DNA of 64,000 bases from SG8-38 sp041576815 (GTDB lineage: Bacteria > Myxococcota_A > Polyangia > Polyangiales > Houyiibacteriaceae): contig JBFGKE010000015.1 in NCBI GenBank assembly GCA_041576815.1, positions 10,004 to 74,003 on the forward strand. The letters are read 5' to 3'. The notes beneath the pieces are model-generated. The model saw only the letters and a program-made list of their open reading frames with translations, searched no databases and was not told the origin of the DNA. The position numbers and the translations under genes are program-made. Of the stretch, positions 60,833 through 64,000 are shown in pieces; position 1 is the stretch's first letter, and the number at the start of each line of letters is the position of its first letter.

Positions 60833-61498
60833 TCAGCTCCTCAGCTCCGACACCAAGTCGTAGGCGCCGACGCCCAGCAAATAGATAGCCACGCCGTCGA
60901 AGGCGATCCCGATCCAGTCCGCCTCGCCGCGAAGCACGGAGTTCCCGAAAAACCAACCGATCGCCAAGATGGCGATGCCGGCCACGATCGTACCTGCCGC
61001 CTGCTGCAAAAACTTGCGCCGCTGTTGCTCGCGCGACGCCGCCATCAGCGAAGTGGTGACGCGGCGCGCTGGGTCGGCTTCGATCTCCGGCGGCGCGTCG
61101 GACACGGGTGGCGGGCGAGTCGGCGGGTCGTCGATCGAGATGCGTGGAACTCCCGCTTCGGTGGCTGGCGCGAACGGATCGATCGCCGAATACCTCCCCG
61201 CCGGAATCAGATCCGCTCCCGGTGGATGAAAGACCGCCGCGGTTTCGACGCCCTTGGGCCCGACCACGGGTTTGGAGTCACGCGCTGGACGGCACTCGAC
61301 CACCGCGCCAATCGCTTCGAGGGCGAGGCGCATTTCGCCCGCGGCTTTTGCGTGCACGCTGTGCTTCACGACTTTCGGAAGACTCTGCTCGATCGACTGT
61401 GCGGATTTCGCATCGATCCCGAACGCCGTTTTCAGGCGTTCCGCCGGCGGAGAATCCCCCGGCTCGAATCGGATGATCCACACGTCGAATCCCGACAT
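60833..61498 (-). CDS. Protein with L7/L12 C-terminal-like domain and two TM helices
   Basis: In the 221-residue protein, residues 1-70 (FDVWIIRFEPGD, ERLKTAFGIDAKSAQSIEQSLPKVVKHSVHAKAAGEMRLALEAIGAVVECRPA) follow the helix pattern of the ribosomal L7/L12 C-terminal fold ('...GL..AK.LVE..P..VK..V...EA......LE.AGA.V.'). A Pro/Asp-rich linker is followed by two TM helices (GTIVAGIAILAIGWFFGN and GIAFDGVAIYLLGVGAYDLV). It is not a ribosomal protein, having a membrane anchor and no acidic hinge. Function unknown; co-transcribed with the downstream membrane protein. Confidence 0.6.
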   Translation of the reverse strand: MSGFDVWIIRFEPGDSPPAERLKTAFGIDAKSAQSIEQSLPKVVKHSVHAKAAGEMRLALEAIGAVVECRPARDSKPVVGPKGVETAAVFHPPGADLIPAGRYSAIDPFAPATEAGVPRISIDDPPTRPPPVSDAPPEIEADPARRVTTSLMAASREQQRRKFLQQAAGTIVAGIAILAIGWFFGNSVLRGEADWIGIAFDGVAIYLLGVGAYDLVSELRS

Positions 61499-61579
61499 CC
61501 CTCCAAGGATACCGGCTCACACGTCGGGGGGCGATTACTTGGCTCGACCCGGAATCTGGGTCTGAACCGGTGATCACGG

Positions 61580-62473
61580 CTACCCCCTTGGATGGTAGCG
61601 CTCGTGCATCTTTCGGAGGTGGTCGCCCCGAACGTGCGTGTAGATCTGCGTCGTCGAAACGTCGGCGTGCCCCAACATGCTTTGAACCGAACGCAGGTCT
61701 GCGCCCCCAGCCAGAAGATGTGTCGCAAACGAGTGACGAAGCTTGTGCGGGGAGATCGGCTTCACGATACCCGCGGCCTTCGCGTATTTCTTCACCAAGC
61801 TCCAAAAGCCTTGCCGCGTCATCGCCTTGCCGCGCGCCGTCACGAAGAACGCGCGACTCGCAGTCCGGGCCCACCGCGGCCTCACGTCCTTCAGGTACTC
61901 CGTCATCGCCACCCGGGCGTGTGCTCCGATCGGTATGATTCTTCGCTTATTGCCCTTGCCGAGCGCGGACACGAAGCCTTCCTCCAGGTTCACGTCGGTG
62001 AGGTCCAGCGTCACGAGCTCGGTGACGCGAAGGCCCGCAGCGTACATCGTGTGAAGCATTGCTCTATCGCGTATGCGGTTTGGCTTCGTGCCGACCGGCG
62101 CTGCGAGCAACCTCAGCACCTCGTCCTGATTCAAGACGTCGGGGAGCTTGTGGAGCAGCCGCGGCCCCTCGAGCAGCTCGGTCGGGTCGCTCTCTTGTCG
62201 CCTGTCCTGGACGAGGAACCTAAAAAAACCTCGAATCGCGCTAAGCGCGCGCGCCTGCGACCTCGCACTCAGGCCACTCTGCGAAAGCGAGACGAGATAG
62301 CCAGCGACGAGCGCTTCGTCGACGGCGTCGAGCGCATGCGAGCCGTCGTGTAGCCACTTCGAAAAACGAGTCAAATCGCGAGCGTATGCATCCACCGTAT
62401 GCTTCGATAGACCTCGCTCCACGCGCAGATGCTGAATGTAGTCATCCAACGCACCGTCCAAGACGGTGGACAT
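61580..62473 (-). CDS. Tyrosine recombinase of the XerC/XerD type
   Basis: From ATG 62473 (AAGGGT site) the product is 297 residues, the size of XerD. The N-terminal SAM-like domain (DDYIQHLRVERGLSKHTVDAYARDL) is followed by the catalytic domain: Arg in GLRVTELVTLDL, Lys in GKGNKRRI, HKLRHSFATHLL with His and Arg, GHADVSTTQIYTHV with His and the nucleophile Tyr. Xer recombinases resolve chromosome dimers at dif. Whether it is XerC, XerD or a lone paralogue is not decidable here. No dif site or mobile element is recognisable near it. Confidence 0.92.
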   Translation of the reverse strand: MSTVLDGALDDYIQHLRVERGLSKHTVDAYARDLTRFSKWLHDGSHALDAVDEALVAGYLVSLSQSGLSARSQARALSAIRGFFRFLVQDRRQESDPTELLEGPRLLHKLPDVLNQDEVLRLLAAPVGTKPNRIRDRAMLHTMYAAGLRVTELVTLDLTDVNLEEGFVSALGKGNKRRIIPIGAHARVAMTEYLKDVRPRWARTASRAFFVTARGKAMTRQGFWSLVKKYAKAAGIVKPISPHKLRHSFATHLLAGGADLRSVQSMLGHADVSTTQIYTHVRGDHLRKMHERYHPRG

Positions 62474-62634
62474 ACCCTTCGCTACCACAATCCGATCCGT
62501 GAGCCCATTTTGTGTATGTCGACGTACGACCTTTGAGCTGCCACTTCGTTGATGCGGATCTGGACGCGTGGTACTTTCCAATTGGGGACTAATGATGGAC
62601 TACTCGACTTACCTTTCGCTTGAATGGACGGAAC

Positions 62635-63447
62635 ATGAGTAGGCTCATCGGCTACGTTGCGAACCGAGCCGACCGGATGCGCGATGCGCTCCACCAAGAG
62701 CGAGCCGTCCTCCGCCACGAAACCGCACTCCCGGACGCGAGCGGTTGGGGCATCGGGTTCTATCATGGCGACGAGGTGCTTCACAAGAAGCGCCCCACCC
62801 GCGCCGGTGAACGCGTCGACTGGGAAAACATCGCCGGCGACGTGCGCTCCGACTGCGCCGTCCTGCATCTTCGGCAGCCAACGGTGGGCGACTTCCGGGC
62901 GGAGAACGCACATCCGTTCCGCATGCGCAGCTGGCTGTTCGCGCACGAGGGCACGATCGGCCGCTTCGACGCGGTTCGTGAGAACCTCGCCGAGATGATT
63001 CCCGACTTCCTGCGACGGAACATCCGTGGCCAGACCGACAGCGAGTACTTGTTTCACACGGTGCTGACGCTTCTTCACGATGCCGGGCAGCTCGACAACC
63101 CCGAAGTGAACGAGGCGCAGGCGCTGCCGGCGATCAGCGCCGCGGTGACGTTGGTCGAACGCCTCGCCGCCGAGGTTGGCGCGACCGACAACAGCCTCAG
63201 CTTCATCCTCACCAACGGGCGGTCGATGTACGCGCTACGTCACGGCCCGGTGATGTCCTACGTCGAGCGCCAGGGGCTGCACGACCCTCCGGACGACTAC
63301 ACGCCGCCACCCGCAGGGAGCACGCAGCTTCGCTTCGTCATGGTGGTCAGCGGTGTCGAAGGCGACCCCATCGGCTACGAGACGGTGCCGGAACGGTCGG
63401 TCGCCGTGATCGACCGCGGTCTCGGGGTGACGGTCCACGCGCTTTGA
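62635..63447 (+). CDS. Class II glutamine amidotransferase homologue lacking the catalytic Cys
   Basis: The 270-residue protein has the class II GATase (Ntn-hydrolase) layout: MSRLIGYVAN at the start, GWGIGFYHGDEVLHKKRPTRAGE, HLRQPTVGDFRAENAHPF, SWLFAHEGTIGRF, TDSEYLFHTVL and FILTNGRSMYALRHG. Active enzymes begin MC-R-x-x-G, with Cys2 as nucleophile after Met removal. Here codon 2 is AGT (Ser2), and the oxyanion Asn of 'AHNG' is Glu105. So it is likely inactive or has another activity. Ser as an Ntn nucleophile is conceivable. An ATG 15 nt upstream is possible, but it would bury residue 2. Intergenic sequence of 160 bp separates it from the divergent recombinase. Confidence 0.8.
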   Translation: MSRLIGYVANRADRMRDALHQERAVLRHETALPDASGWGIGFYHGDEVLHKKRPTRAGERVDWENIAGDVRSDCAVLHLRQPTVGDFRAENAHPFRMRSWLFAHEGTIGRFDAVRENLAEMIPDFLRRNIRGQTDSEYLFHTVLTLLHDAGQLDNPEVNEAQALPAISAAVTLVERLAAEVGATDNSLSFILTNGRSMYALRHGPVMSYVERQGLHDPPDDYTPPPAGSTQLRFVMVVSGVEGDPIGYETVPERSVAVIDRGLGVTVHAL

Positions 63448-63460
63448 GTATGCTCGGAGC

Positions 63461-63784
63461 GTGAGCACCGAAAACCAGCTGCTAGTCGTCCTCTGCACCG
63501 TGCCTGACGCAGAGACCGCCGAACGGCTCGCGAATGGCCTGGTCGAGGAGCGTCTCGCGGCATGCGTGAACGCGATTTCCGGGGTGAAGTCGTTCTATCG
63601 CTGGGAGGGCAACCTCGAGACGGAGGCCGAGGTCCAGCTCGTGATCAAGACGCGCCGCGCCCGTTTCGACGCGCTTGCCGACTGGATCCACGAAAACCAT
63701 CCCTACGACGTCCCCGAAATCATCGCCCTCCCCGCCGACCAAGCAAGCGAAAGCTACCTCGCCTGGGTCGTCGCGGAGACGTAG
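63461..63784 (+). CDS. cutA: Divalent-cation tolerance protein CutA
   Basis: The 107-residue ferredoxin-fold trimer protein starts (GTG) VSTENQLLVVLCTVPDAETAERLANGLVEERLAACVNAISGVKSFYRWEG, the full CutA1 signature, and continues VQLVIKTRRARFDALADWIHENHPYDVPEIIALPA. CutA1 is linked to copper tolerance in E. coli, but its biochemical role is unclear. GGAGC lies directly before the GTG, which is 13 bp after the amidotransferase stop; the two are probably in one transcript. Confidence 0.95.
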   Translation: MSTENQLLVVLCTVPDAETAERLANGLVEERLAACVNAISGVKSFYRWEGNLETEAEVQLVIKTRRARFDALADWIHENHPYDVPEIIALPADQASESYLAWVVAET

Positions 63785-64000
63785 CCACTGCATCCGCGGA
63801 AGACAGCGCGGCACGGGCTTGCTCAGGAACGCCGGGGCGAAAAAAATCGCGATACGGGGCTACATCGGACGGGTCGGCCTGCAAAGGTGGCCGGAACGAC
63901 TGGAGAGGTTTGGCCACGCAAGCCTCCCCTCGGCGCTCACGCCAAGTGGCGGTGGTCGGAGCCATGGCCACTTGGCACTCGCGACGCCGACTCCGCCCCA
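63785..64000. other. No recognisable gene; perfect 10-bp inverted repeat
   Basis: These last 216 bases contain no convincing coding sequence; the open frames are short and arginine-rich. GCCAAGTGGC (63941-63950) is repeated inverted as GCCACTTGGC (63967-63976) with a 16-bp spacer. It could be an operator of a gene beyond the right edge or part of a mobile element end. The window stops too soon to decide. Confidence 0.4.

Noticed and set aside
63720..63971. An 83-codon minus-strand frame at the right edge
   Set aside because: It overlaps cutA and has no motif or ribosome-binding site; I considered a transposase fragment but found no supporting motif.

Overview
The window is GC-rich and almost fully coding. 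It suggests a myxobacterium-like member of the Myxococcota (formerly Deltaproteobacteria). The reasons are a pair resembling the myxobacterial MXAN_2561/MXAN_2562 families (a Gly-rich protein with a Cys-hydrophobic-Arg sorting tail, then an outer-membrane beta-barrel), many secreted or lipoprotein genes of unknown role, a giant TPR protein, a receiver protein fused to a TM/PEGA-like tail, and MoxR/VWA and Cys-rich VWA proteins. I see no prophage, intact insertion sequence, CRISPR array or rRNA. It reads as core chromosome.

Layout. 1-2.2 kb (minus): DUF481 outer-membrane protein, 3-methyladenine DNA glycosylase and apaG, which runs off the left edge. 2.2-2.7 kb: a GIY-YIG gene remnant, a small repeat-rich patch, and a tRNA-Gln/tRNA-Glu pair with promoter and terminator. 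2.9-5.7 kb (plus): siroheme nitrite/sulfite reductase and a partner. 5.8-9.3 kb: lipoprotein, mutT, tolC, asd. 9.4-14.2 kb: cell-envelope genes, truA, a membrane-bound metallopeptidase and a tiny basic protein. 14.2-26.3 kb (minus): an aminotransferase directly behind a TPR gene of about 11.2 kb. 26.5-30.8 kb: a b561-like membrane protein, then HMG-CoA lyase, M18 aminopeptidase and cytochrome P450 on the plus strand. 30.8-34.5 kb (minus): yceD-rpmF-fabG-acpP-fabF-rpiB and a small Cys protein. 34.7-38.6 kb (plus): moxR-like ATPase, VWA protein, a secreted protein, hisS. 38.6-44.9 kb (minus): DUF3604 protein, a sulfatase-fold lipoprotein, the receiver-TM-PEGA protein. 44.9-52.5 kb: obgE, queG, TonB-like protein, YXWGXW-type protein, UTP-sugar uridylyltransferase, rlmN, TM2-like protein. 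52.6-54.9 kb: VWA lipoprotein and an orphan TRAP binding protein. 54.9-60.2 kb (minus): sucC-sucD-mdh-(dehalogenase-like hydrolase)-ndk-dapD. 60.3-63.8 kb: two membrane proteins, a Xer-type recombinase, a degenerate class II glutamine amidotransferase and cutA.

How genes work together. sucCD and mdh supply TCA-cycle steps. asd and dapD are two steps of lysine/diaminopimelate synthesis. acpP-fabG-fabF are fatty-acid elongation genes in the frequent grouping with rpmF and yceD. Many genes are coupled by 1-8 nt overlaps (TGATG, GTGA), giving clear operons.

The most unusual items are: the giant TPR protein; a perfect inverted repeat, plus a 21-bp-phased extra half-site, in the promoter of the TonB-like gene, whose 11-mer recurs in the promoter of the VWA lipoprotein gene; the receiver-TM-PEGA architecture; a sulfatase-fold protein with Thr at the nucleophile position; and an amidotransferase homologue lacking its catalytic Cys. 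Several genes (asd, hisS, obgE, dctP-like) have promoter-like hexamers so close to the start codon that their mRNAs look leaderless. I did not find one clearly new multi-gene system.
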